A program made the translations under genes and the position numbers. Below the pieces are notes generated by a model. The model worked only from the letters and a program-made list of their open reading frames with translations. It was not told the DNA's origin and searched no databases. Shown here in pieces: positions 1 through 7,497 of a stretch of 53,644 nt of DNA (positions within the stretch are counted from its first letter, which is position 1; the number at the start of each line of letters is the position of its first letter). The stretch is taken from NCBI GenBank assembly GCA_903883645.1, contig CAISBR010000016.1, positions 1 to 53,644 of the forward strand, given 5' to 3'. The DNA is from an uncultured Myxococcales bacterium. GTDB taxonomy: Bacteria > Myxococcota_A > UBA9042.

Positions 1-1104
1 CGTACCCGCCACGGCCCAAGCGTTCGAGCCAAAGCCATTGGTGCGGTCGTGGCCATTGCGCTTTTGCAACAGCTGGTCGCGCCACTTGGCCCGCTCGGCC
101 AGCTCGGTAGGCAGCCGCGCCGGGATTCGATCGAGCCAGCGCGCCACCAAGTCTTTGTTATCCTTACCTGCTGGCACCTTGCCCGGGGTCGTGGTCGCCA
201 CGGCCTTGCCCTTGTAGTCGAGGCCCAGCCCCGCCGCCGACGACACCGGCTCGATCGGCGCCACGTGATTCTCTAGGTCGGCCAGCGCGCCCGCCGTGCG
301 CAGGTCCGCCAGGGCTTGGCCCTTGTAATGCTCGGGGATTTTGGACAGCGCGTCGGTGCGGCCCACGTCGTCGGTCTCGTAGCCCAGATTGTAGATGATG
401 GCCGCCGATGCCCCCGCCACGCTGCGGCGATCCCATGGTTTCATTAGCGTTTTGGCCGTGCCGCCCAGCAGCCCCTTGGCCAGCTTGATCTCCGACGGCT
501 CGGGCAGCTTGCCCGCGATGACCTGATCGATATAAGTATTGATACCTTCAGCAAAAGCGTCAAAAACCAGCTTCTGCTCGTCGGTCAGGCGCTCGAGCAC
601 CGCGTCGGCCACAAAGTTGCTACCCGACATGCGCGACTGAATGTCTTGCGCCCGCGCGCCGTCGCCGAGCAGGCCGCTGATCTCGCCCAGGCCCAGCCGC
701 CGCGTCAGCTCCATCTGAAAGTAGCGGTGGCGCGCCATGACAAAGCCCAGTACCCGCGCGCTATCCTTACGGTTTTTGGCATAAATGTGTGGAATATCGC
801 CGTCGGTTCGCAGCACCTGCACGTCTTGCGTCAGGCCGGGCAGCTCAAAGGTGTCGGTCTTGGCTACGGCCATGATCGCCTTTTGCTTTTCGGCAAGCAC
901 AGTTGCAGTGGTATCGGCACTAGCGTCGGTCGCGGTGGTATCGCCCGTGGTCGTGTCGCTTACGCTGGCATCACCGGCTTTGGTATCCGTAGAAGTAGAC
1001 GTTTTAGTGTCATTTCCACATGCTGAAACAGCGAGCAGCAGGCAAAGCACTGAGGTAGTGGCCATATGGCCTTGAATACGTTTGCGAAAGTTGCGAATTA
1101 GCAT
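1..1104 (-). CDS. Penicillin acylase family lipoprotein (N-terminal part, cut by window edge)
   Basis: The gene starts at ATG 1104-1102 behind a GGAG Shine-Dalgarno (SD) and runs off the left edge, so only the first 368 residues are visible. A short basic N-terminus leads to a hydrophobic stretch ending in the lipobox VSAC (Cys29). A Thr/Asp/Ser/Ala-rich linker of about 40 residues follows, then the acylase alpha-chain region. The last residues contain FGSNAW. In penicillin/acyl-homoserine-lactone acylases (Ntn-hydrolase fold) the Ser of this motif is the autocatalytic cleavage point and becomes the N-terminal nucleophile of the beta chain; here it is Ser360 (nt 25-27). The protein is therefore expected to be a self-processing amide hydrolase anchored in the cell envelope. 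Substrate (beta-lactam, AHL or other acyl-amide) cannot be told from this part. Confidence 0.88.
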   Translation of the reverse strand, partial: MLIRNFRKRIQGHMATTSVLCLLLAVSACGNDTKTSTSTDTKAGDASVSDTTTGDTTATDASADTTATVLAEKQKAIMAVAKTDTFELPGLTQDVQVLRTDGDIPHIYAKNRKDSARVLGFVMARHRYFQMELTRRLGLGEISGLLGDGARAQDIQSRMSGSNFVADAVLERLTDEQKLVFDAFAEGINTYIDQVIAGKLPEPSEIKLAKGLLGGTAKTLMKPWDRRSVAGASAAIIYNLGYETDDVGRTDALSKIPEHYKGQALADLRTAGALADLENHVAPIEPVSSAAGLGLDYKGKAVATTTPGKVPAGKDNKDLVARWLDRIPARLPTELAERAKWRDQLLQKRNGHDRTNGFGSNAWAVAGT

Positions 1105-1233
1105 AAGGGGCTCCCGGCGGTGGCGAAGGCCCTGGTTGTAGCAGATGCGCGGGTGCGCGGGTAGCCCTAGCTCGCCGGTACGGGCATGGACCGAACCTGG
1201 CATTTCGCTTACGCTCCTAGTCGGGGGGCAGGG

Positions 1234-2769
1234 ATGGCCGGAGAAGAACTGCTGATTTCGGGCCGGGATCGTCGCTTTGCCGAGCGGCGGCGGCTGGCGG
1301 GTATGCTGGTCGCGCCGCTGCTGCTGGTCGGTATCTTGGCCGTGCATCCCGGCAACATGGCCCCACAGGCCGCGACGTTACTGGCAATTGTGGCGATGAC
1401 GCTGGCACTTTGGCTGACGCAGGCCGTGCCGGTGGCCGTGACGGCGCTGGTGGGGCCGGCGCTGGTGGTGGCGCTAGGTGTGGCACCGGCGAGTGAGGTC
1501 TTCACGGCTTTTGGCCATCCGATTTTGTTCGTGTTCTTGGGTGCGCGCTGGATGGCCGCGGCGGCGGAGCGTACCCGCCTGGATCGCACGCTGGCGGCGC
1601 ACCTTTTGGCGAACGAGCGGCAGTCGCCCGAAAAGACCTTGTGGCGCACGGCGCTAGCTACCTCGCTGCTGTCGAGTGTGTTTTCGGCCACCTCGAGCAC
1701 GGCGATGATGGTGCCGGTGGTTCGTGCCGCGGTAGTGCGTTTGGGGCCGCCGGCGCAAGCGGTGGGGCTGCTCAATGCGGCGTTTGCGGCGTCGCTGGGC
1801 GGGATTCTGACGCCGATCGCCAATCCGGCCAATCTGATCGCCCTGGGTAGCTTGGGGCAGTTTGGCCATCGGCCGCTGCCGTTTTTTTACTGGACCTTGC
1901 TCGCCGCGCCCGTAGCGGTGGCGCTGATGGCCGTGTGGCTGGTGCAGGTGGCGTGGGTGATCGGCGGCGAACGGCGGATGTCGCGGCTGATTGCGGCGCC
2001 TGAGCCGGGGGTTACGCCCCTTGCGGTCGATGCGCTGCACGTGCAGCCCGGCGCTGGCCCCCTTGGGCTCGGTCGCGGGCAATGGGGCGTGGTGCTCGTG
2101 ATTTTGCTGGCGTTTGTGGGTTGGATGGCGCCGGGCCTCATTGAGGTGACGGTCGATGAGCCGCGGCCCGCGCTGGCCGAGTGGGCGCGCAGTCTGCCCG
2201 AGGGCGTGGTGGCGATTTTGGCGGCGGCGCTGCTGTTTGCGGTGCCGGCGACGCCGCGGCTGGTGGCGGGTAGGCTGCATCGGCGGCCGGTGCTGCAGTG
2301 GACTGAGGCCGCGCAAGTAGACTGGGGCACTATGCTTTTGCTGGGCAGCGGCCTGGCGCTAGGCGATCAGGTGTGGAAGACCGGTCTGGCGTCGTGGACA
2401 GGCGACTTGCTGGTCCACGTTACGCGGGTGCACGGCGAGGCCGAGCTGACCCTGCTGCTGTCGGCCGCGGCGCTGGTAATGAGCGAGCTGGGTAGCAGCA
2501 CGGCGACGGCGGCGATTCTGTGCCCACTAGGGGTGATGGCCGCGCAGCAACTGGGGATTTCGCCGGTGGCGCCGGTGGTGGCGACGGGATTGATGGCGTC
2601 GCTGGGCTTCTTGACTCCGCTGGCCAGCCCGCCCAATGCGATCGCCTATGCCAGCGGTTGCGTACCTCTAGGGGCGATGGTGCGGCGCGGTCTGCCCCTC
2701 GCGGTGGCGGCGCTGCTGGTGACTCCACCGCTGGTGCTGCTGATTGTCGACTGGTTTGCGATGCGCTAG
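1234..2769 (+). CDS. SLC13/DASS-type anion permease
   Basis: A 511-aa polytopic membrane protein with about a dozen hydrophobic segments. It shows the duplicated signature of the divalent anion:Na+ symporter (SLC13/CitT/ArsB-like) superfamily. The N-terminal half has SATSSTAMMVP (about residues 151-161) followed by GILTPIANPANL (190-201). The C-terminal half has the matching SELGSSTATAAI and LTPLASPPNAIAYASG. In the family these paired hairpin motifs bind sodium and a dicarboxylate, sulfate or similar anion. A long polar loop lies around residues 245-290. The frame is open from an ATG at 1186, but the ATG at 1234, after a G-rich stretch, gives a more typical short cytoplasmic N-terminus. Neither has a good SD. 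It is divergent from the acylase gene. The substrate is not predictable. Confidence 0.85.
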   Translation: MAGEELLISGRDRRFAERRRLAGMLVAPLLLVGILAVHPGNMAPQAATLLAIVAMTLALWLTQAVPVAVTALVGPALVVALGVAPASEVFTAFGHPILFVFLGARWMAAAAERTRLDRTLAAHLLANERQSPEKTLWRTALATSLLSSVFSATSSTAMMVPVVRAAVVRLGPPAQAVGLLNAAFAASLGGILTPIANPANLIALGSLGQFGHRPLPFFYWTLLAAPVAVALMAVWLVQVAWVIGGERRMSRLIAAPEPGVTPLAVDALHVQPGAGPLGLGRGQWGVVLVILLAFVGWMAPGLIEVTVDEPRPALAEWARSLPEGVVAILAAALLFAVPATPRLVAGRLHRRPVLQWTEAAQVDWGTMLLLGSGLALGDQVWKTGLASWTGDLLVHVTRVHGEAELTLLLSAAALVMSELGSSTATAAILCPLGVMAAQQLGISPVAPVVATGLMASLGFLTPLASPPNAIAYASGCVPLGAMVRRGLPLAVAALLVTPPLVLLIVDWFAMR

Positions 2770-2777
2770 ACCGCGCG

Positions 2778-3086
2778 CTATTCAAAGTCGATGCGGACGC
2801 GGCTCGCGACGACCGCGCCGGCCCACAGGCCGATGAGGCCGCCGATAGGGCCGCCCACGAACCAGCCGACGCAGACGCCGAGCATGGCGCCACCCAGCGA
2901 GCGTTCTTCGACCAGGTCGAGCTGGCGGCGTTCGCGGCGCGCGGCTTGGATTTGCCCCTGGGCGTGGCTATAGCGGGCCTCGAGGTCGACGCCGCCCGGC
3001 ATGGGCAGGTCGGAGTTGCGGGCGGAATTGCTGGTGATGCCGATCGAATCCTGGCGCGTGGTAGCAGTAGTAACGGTGGTGTGCAT
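2778..3086 (-). CDS. Small glycine-rich membrane protein, unknown function
   Basis: Encodes 102 aa. Start ATG 3086-3084 is preceded by GGAG at a good distance, so I prefer it over the upstream in-frame starts. The N-terminal 40 residues are polar and Thr/Ser-rich. A charged, probably helical segment with Arg/Glu/Gln (about 45-68) follows. The C-terminus is a Gly-rich hydrophobic segment (GGAMLGVCVGWFVGGPIGGLIGLWAGAV, abbreviated here as residues about 70-97) with GxxxG-like spacing, as in glycine-zipper membrane proteins. It is divergent from the Cys-rich lipoprotein gene and its stop lies 8 bp from the stop of the permease gene. No function can be assigned. Confidence 0.6.
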   Translation of the reverse strand: MHTTVTTATTRQDSIGITSNSARNSDLPMPGGVDLEARYSHAQGQIQAARRERRQLDLVEERSLGGAMLGVCVGWFVGGPIGGLIGLWAGAVVASRVRIDFE

Positions 3087-3247
3087 CTCGGCTCCGGTGG
3101 GGCGCTTCGTCGCCCACATCCGCATACTAAACATTTGTTCAGTACATGCAAGTTTTCTCGCACGCCGGTCTAGAAATCCGCGGCGGCAAAGGCAATCATC
3201 GCCCGTACCGCCCCTTGCCAACCGGCGCGGCCTTAGACGAGGACACG

Positions 3248-4396
3248 ATGAACCGCTTGAATTCACAGATATGGATCGCCAGTTGCAGCCTGGTCGCTAG
3301 CTTGGGTTGCGGCAGCAGCACCAGCACCGCCAGCAAGGCCGACGCCGCCAGCACCGCCGACAGCGCGGGCGACAGCACCCCAACGGGCGATACCAGCGGC
3401 GACAGCACCCCAACGGGCGATACCAGCGGCGACAGCAAGGGCGGCGATGCCCAGACCAGCGACAGCAAAGCCAGCGACACGACTGCATTTAGCTGTGCGC
3501 AAGCCGCGGGCGCATGGGCCGTCACGGGCACCTGCAGCAACGGCGGCGGCTCGATTCCGTATGCGTGCATGAAGGTCAAAGACTGCACCGCGACTTGGGA
3601 AACCGATTTTCGCGACTGGACGGGCAGCCTCACCGGCGCCGACTACCACCTCAAAAACGCCGCGGGCAGCGAGAGCATCGACGGCCACTTCGACGACGGC
3701 AACTCGGGCAGCTACACCTTTAAGGGCGGCAGCCTGACCTGCGACGCCACCATGGTGCGCTACAGCTCAACGGCCAGCGACCAGCTGTGCTGCGACGTGA
3801 TTGTTCAGGATTGTGTAGGACCCGGGCAGGGTTGCGTGCCCATGCTCGAGGGCGATGTCGGCGCCGAGATCGTTACCACGGGCTGCCTCGCGTTGGCCGA
3901 CAACGCCACCACAAGCGAAGGTGCGGCCTGCGACGCGAGCGGACTTCCCCTGAGCTGCGGCAAGGGGCTGCTTTGCATCAAAGGCAATGGCGGGCAGGGC
4001 ACATGCGCCAAACTCTGCATCAGCGCTGGCAATTGTGGTGCAAGTCAGAATTGCGTCATTGCCAGCGGCGCCCCCAAAGCGGGCGTGTGCGAGACCGCCT
4101 GCACCCCCTTGGCGGGGAATAACTCCTGTGGCGACGGCCAGTTCTGCGGTCCCGCCGCCGCGGCCAATGCAGCCGGACAGCGCGTCATGGCCGGAGCGTG
4201 CAGCGCGGCCGGCACCACCAAGTTTGGCGGCCCGTGCCAGGGCAGCGGCGAGTGCAAGGCGGATTCGCTATGCATTTCTGGCGTATGCGCACCGCAATGC
4301 GACGACAGCCACCCGTGCGATGTGGGCACGTGCACCGGCTTCGGCCTCGACTTGGCGCAGGGCATGCCGGCGAATTTCGGTTACTGCAAGCCGTGA
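3248..4396 (+). CDS. Cys-rich secreted lipoprotein with repeat linker
   Basis: Encodes 382 aa. ATG 3248 is chosen because GAGGA lies 6 nt upstream and a signal peptide starts there; the frame is open further upstream. The hydrophobic N-terminus ends in SLGC (Cys21), an imperfect lipobox. Residues about 22-75 are a Ser/Thr/Asp/Gly linker that contains a 10-residue unit, DSTPTGDTSG, twice. The rest is Cys-rich, with many paired cysteines (for example QLCCDV, CGKGLLC, CKADSLC, CAPQC), suggesting a disulfide-bonded exported domain. The last third resembles Cys-rich repeats of myxobacterial surface lipoproteins. No catalytic motif is visible. Confidence 0.75.
   Translation: MNRLNSQIWIASCSLVASLGCGSSTSTASKADAASTADSAGDSTPTGDTSGDSTPTGDTSGDSKGGDAQTSDSKASDTTAFSCAQAAGAWAVTGTCSNGGGSIPYACMKVKDCTATWETDFRDWTGSLTGADYHLKNAAGSESIDGHFDDGNSGSYTFKGGSLTCDATMVRYSSTASDQLCCDVIVQDCVGPGQGCVPMLEGDVGAEIVTTGCLALADNATTSEGAACDASGLPLSCGKGLLCIKGNGGQGTCAKLCISAGNCGASQNCVIASGAPKAGVCETACTPLAGNNSCGDGQFCGPAAAANAAGQRVMAGACSAAGTTKFGGPCQGSGECKADSLCISGVCAPQCDDSHPCDVGTCTGFGLDLAQGMPANFGYCKP
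3368..3427 (+). repeat. Two perfect 30-bp tandem repeats inside the lipoprotein gene
   Basis: Units at 3368-3397 and 3398-3427 are identical (GGCGACAGCACCCCAACGGG then CGATACCAGC). A third, decayed unit begins at 3428. Each unit adds ten residues to the linker without changing frame. Confidence 0.95.
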
Positions 4397-4500
4397 TCTC
4401 GGCTAAGGATCTGTCCTTTAGATAACTCAACTGGGTGCTCCGACGGCGCAACGGCGAGTCGGCTGTACCGACGCGGGCTTGCGACCCACCTAGCAACAGG

Positions 4501-4527
4501 ACCTGCCCAACTTGTTTGAGGACAGGT
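4501..4527. other. Possible hairpin, 8-bp stem with one mismatch
   Basis: ACCTGCCC (4501-4508) and GGACAGGT (4520-4527) can pair over an 11-nt loop. It sits 105 bp after the lipoprotein stop and has no U-tract, so calling it a terminator is not justified. It is the clearest structure in the 4397-4617 gap. Confidence 0.3.
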
Positions 4528-4574
4528 GCTAAGAGGCTTGCGCACCGCCGCAGACGACAGTAACCTGACAGTGC

Positions 4575-4590
4575 GTGACGGAGTTGTCAC
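4575..4590. promoter_or_regulatory. Inverted repeat GTGAC-N6-GTCAC upstream of a start codon
   Basis: A perfect 5-bp inverted repeat lies 27 bp before the ATG at 4618. It could be an operator, but the half-site spacing (GTGA-N8-TCAC) differs from the CRP consensus. No regulator can be named. Confidence 0.25.
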
Positions 4591-4617
4591 CTTTGCCCCC
4601 CAACTGTCGAGGTCCGC

Positions 4618-5424
4618 ATGTCCGCATCGAACCGGGTTCGCGCAGCCCTAACTCCGCTGGCCGCCGTGGTAGCGCTCTGGTCGTTGCCCGCTATCGCCGG
4701 CGAGACCGCTGAAGCTTCTGCAACTCCAGGGATTTCGCGCGGCGGCGAGGCGACCGGCGGCGAGTGGTTGAACTGGACCGAGGGCAACCTCGCACGGCGC
4801 GCTGGAGTGCCCGGACAATGGCAGGGCGAGGTCACCTTGTCGACCAATTCGGCGACCCCGGGCGGTCTTAGCTCGTCTCCCGACGGGGTGGCTACGGGTC
4901 GCCTGGGTCTTGGCTACAACCTGTCGGCCGAGCTGAGCGCAAGCCGCACCGGTGCGGGCAACTACCGCCCGGGCGTAGGCCTAAAGTGGCAGGCGCTCAA
5001 CCGCGGCAACTACAAGTTGGCCGTAATGGGCCTGTTTCGCCCCGAAGGCTTTACCGAGCCCGAAGGCGAAGTCGAGCTGCACCTCATCGGCTCGGCCAAA
5101 TTCGGTCGCAGCGAAGTGAACTTGAATGCTGTGGCCGGCGGCGATCCCGACGGTAAGGACCGCGACGTCGAGGGCGTGCTGGGCGCCGGCTACCGTCTGA
5201 CCAAAAGCTTACTGGTCGGCGCCGAGGGCCGCTCGCGCTTTGGCCTAGGCACCAAGGTCGAGGCATGGGGTCGCCAAGAGCACGTCGCCGGCGCCGTCGT
5301 CCAGTGGGACTTTAGTGGCTTTACCATCAGCGGCTTGGCTGGCGGAGGCATGTTCGAGCCGAAGGCAGGTGCCGGCCTACAGTCCGGGCTCTACGGCCTC
5401 GGCCGCATCGGCTACCGCTTCTAA
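4618..5424 (+). CDS. Secreted beta-rich protein, probably outer-membrane or periplasmic
   Basis: Encodes 268 aa from ATG 4618, which has GAGG 6 nt upstream. Residues 1-27 form a signal peptide ending in AIA before GE. The mature protein is made of alternating polar/hydrophobic stretches with Gly, Tyr and Trp at strand ends (GYNLSAELSASRTG, VGLKWQALN, LGRIGYRF at the C-terminus). A terminal aromatic Phe is typical of outer-membrane beta-barrels. The length would fit roughly a 10- to 12-strand barrel. No family is recognised. It ends 11 bp before the convergent ATP-grasp gene. Confidence 0.65.
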   Translation: MSASNRVRAALTPLAAVVALWSLPAIAGETAEASATPGISRGGEATGGEWLNWTEGNLARRAGVPGQWQGEVTLSTNSATPGGLSSSPDGVATGRLGLGYNLSAELSASRTGAGNYRPGVGLKWQALNRGNYKLAVMGLFRPEGFTEPEGEVELHLIGSAKFGRSEVNLNAVAGGDPDGKDRDVEGVLGAGYRLTKSLLVGAEGRSRFGLGTKVEAWGRQEHVAGAVVQWDFSGFTISGLAGGGMFEPKAGAGLQSGLYGLGRIGYRF

Positions 5425-5435
5425 GTCTGCGAAAT

Positions 5436-6668
5436 CTAGCCGACCTCGACCCGCACCAGCTCGACGATTCGCTTGAGCGCCTTCTCGACCACCCGCGTCT
5501 CGGGGTGGCGCACCAGCACAAAGCCATCGCCTTCATACGACGAGCTAGGCAGAGCGCCAATTCGCGGCACCTGAATTTGCGCAATGATTGGCCCTAGCTC
5601 GCGCTGCACCTGCTCTAGCCCGTAGACAGCGCGAATCCGCCCGCGCACTTGCCCGCCGGTCAGGTTTTGCCCGCGCAAAAAGGCCGCACCGGCTGCGTAC
5701 TTGCGCTCGGGTGCCTGAAACTCGCCAAAGCACATCAGCCGCGCCCAGGCGTGGAATAGGTCGAAGTCGTGCGCCAAGTTGTTGAGCACCACGATCTGCG
5801 CCCCGGGCGGCCGCGCGGCGATTTCACTTACGGCCACGCCGCCGTCGGGCTTGCGGAACCATTCCATGTGCGTAAGACCGGTAGTCTGGCCCAAAGCCTT
5901 GAGCGTGGCGAAGTTGGCATCGCGCACATCGTCGAAACCCTTCTTGATTTCGCGGGGCAATAGCACGCACCACTGTATCCACGAATTGCGCACGGCATCG
6001 AGCGGATTGGGCAGGTAGCGGGTCAGCGACCACCACACCGGCTTGCCCTCGATGCACACGGTCTCAAAGCTGTACTCGTCGCCGACCACAAATTCTTCAA
6101 TGATGGCAGGGTGATGCTGCGACGGACGCACGTTCAAAAGCGCCTCCGCCAGCTGCTTGTCGTTGTCGGCGCGGAAAGTGGCCGTGCTGCCGGCACCTGC
6201 TAGCGGCTTTAGCACTACGGGGTAGCCAACTTTACCTGCAAATGCCCAAGCGTCGGACGATGACTGCACCTCTTGGTGGCGCGCACAGGGCACCTTGGCC
6301 TTGTGCAGCAGGTCTTTCATCCGGGCTTTGTCGCGGAAATTCTTGGCGGACTCTGACGAAAGCCCAGGAATTTTAAGCTGCTCACGGGCCTCGGCAAGCT
6401 GTACTTGGATGTGTTCGAGCGCTCCGAACAGTTTCTCGACGGGCCCGTGCTTCAGCGCCAACGCCTGCACACCGCGCACGATATGGCGCGTGTCGAGCGC
6501 ATCGTCGATTTGACAGAACCCGGCAAGTTTACTGCGGATATCCTCTGGTACGCGCTGAGGTGGCTCTTGGGTTAGCAGCGAGCAGGCCACGCCGGGCTGC
6601 GCGGCTACCGCCCGCACAAAGCGAAGCGTAGTGTCCATAAAGAACGGCGCGCAAAAGACGACGTGCAT
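5436..6668 (-). CDS. ATP-grasp ligase (third gene of the ATP-grasp/esterase cassette)
   Basis: A 410-aa protein of the ATP-grasp fold, which couples ATP hydrolysis to carboxylate-amine (or -thiol) ligation through an acylphosphate. Visible elements: an N-terminal alpha/beta pre-ATP-grasp domain (1-105), a central domain with KARMKDLL near Lys114, VVLKP (Lys154), a Gly/Ala/Ser loop GAGSTATF, IIEEFVVGDEYS (about 189-200), and the Mg-binding region SEIAARPPGA (Glu282, Arg286). The pattern resembles carbamoyl-phosphate-synthetase-like and biotin-carboxylase-like ATP-grasp enzymes. The gene lies 42 bp downstream of the esterase gene on the same strand, so they are probably co-transcribed. The substrate is unknown; the context suggests formation or modification of a peptide-like compound. 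Confidence 0.82.
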   Translation of the reverse strand: MHVVFCAPFFMDTTLRFVRAVAAQPGVACSLLTQEPPQRVPEDIRSKLAGFCQIDDALDTRHIVRGVQALALKHGPVEKLFGALEHIQVQLAEAREQLKIPGLSSESAKNFRDKARMKDLLHKAKVPCARHQEVQSSSDAWAFAGKVGYPVVLKPLAGAGSTATFRADNDKQLAEALLNVRPSQHHPAIIEEFVVGDEYSFETVCIEGKPVWWSLTRYLPNPLDAVRNSWIQWCVLLPREIKKGFDDVRDANFATLKALGQTTGLTHMEWFRKPDGGVAVSEIAARPPGAQIVVLNNLAHDFDLFHAWARLMCFGEFQAPERKYAAGAAFLRGQNLTGGQVRGRIRAVYGLEQVQRELGPIIAQIQVPRIGALPSSSYEGDGFVLVRHPETRVVEKALKRIVELVRVEVG

Positions 6669-6710
6669 AGGGTATAACCTCTTGATTTTGCTACGTTATA
6701 CTGCGAGCCG

Positions 6711-7451
6711 CTACTCAGGGCGACTCAACAGCTCATCCACATACTTGGGCAGCATCGCCCGCCAAGTTGCCCAGTCGTGATGGAACTCTTTGCCCCACAT
6801 ATCTACGCGATTTGGCACGCTTTTCTTGCCGAGCAGCGTGGCCAGTTGCCACGACTCCCACGGTGACTCCCACTTGCCCTCGCCGGTGGCCAACACCACG
6901 AAACGCTTGCGCAAAAGCTCGAGGTGCGGGCCATCACCCATATACGCCAAGAAGTGCATGGGCGAGATAAGGTGAAAATCGTGGTTATGGAAGTTAGGAA
7001 AAAACCTTGTTAAATCAAAGGTTCCGCTCATGCAGATGGCACTGTGGAACAAGTTCGGATAGCTGGCTAGCGCGACCAGCGCGTGGTAGGCACCGATCGA
7101 CGCTCCGGCGCTGATGATGGGCAACTCCGCACCGCCGCAGTCTTGGCGAATTTTGGGCACGACTTCGTCCGCCACGGCCATCAAGAACTGCCGCTGAATC
7201 GCGGCCTTGTCGGCAGGCTTTAGGGCGGGATCGATCAGTGCTTTCGACTCTGGCGCATCGAAGGCGTAGACCTTGATCTTGCCGGCCTCGAGCTGCGGCG
7301 CCAGGCTGCCGACCAGACCAAACCGCTCTTGGTCCTCCCCATCGGTGCCCGAGGTGGGGAAAAGCAGCACGGGCGTGCCCACCTCGCCCCAGCGCAGCAG
7401 ACGGACATTGTCGGCCAAACACTCCGACTTCCAGGCAATTTCGGTCTTCAT
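6711..7451 (-). CDS. Alpha/beta-hydrolase esterase-fold protein of the ATP-grasp cassette
   Basis: Encodes 246 aa. ATG 7451 has GAGGG just upstream; a GTG seven codons earlier is the alternative. It is a putative-esterase (EstD/enterochelin-esterase-like) alpha/beta hydrolase. The nucleophile elbow is GASIGA with Ser118, after a hydrophobic beta strand. A likely catalytic His lies in FHHDW (224-225). The N-terminal strand GTPVLLFPTSG forms the expected oxyanion region. No signal peptide is present, so it is cytoplasmic. It sits between two ATP-grasp genes with 46- and 42-bp gaps in one transcription direction. A related protein is encoded at 19006-19794. It may hydrolyse, or transfer from, an ester or thioester made by the ligases, but that is inference. 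Confidence 0.8.
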   Translation of the reverse strand: MKTEIAWKSECLADNVRLLRWGEVGTPVLLFPTSGTDGEDQERFGLVGSLAPQLEAGKIKVYAFDAPESKALIDPALKPADKAAIQRQFLMAVADEVVPKIRQDCGGAELPIISAGASIGAYHALVALASYPNLFHSAICMSGTFDLTRFFPNFHNHDFHLISPMHFLAYMGDGPHLELLRKRFVVLATGEGKWESPWESWQLATLLGKKSVPNRVDMWGKEFHHDWATWRAMLPKYVDELLSRPE

Positions 7452-7497
7452 TGCACCCTCGATGCCGGCCACGCCCTGAGCGAGCCCGCGCCGCGTT

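Noticed and set aside
4575..4590. CRP binding site
   Set aside because: The half-sites are separated by 8 rather than 6 bp between GTGA and TCAC, so it does not fit the consensus.
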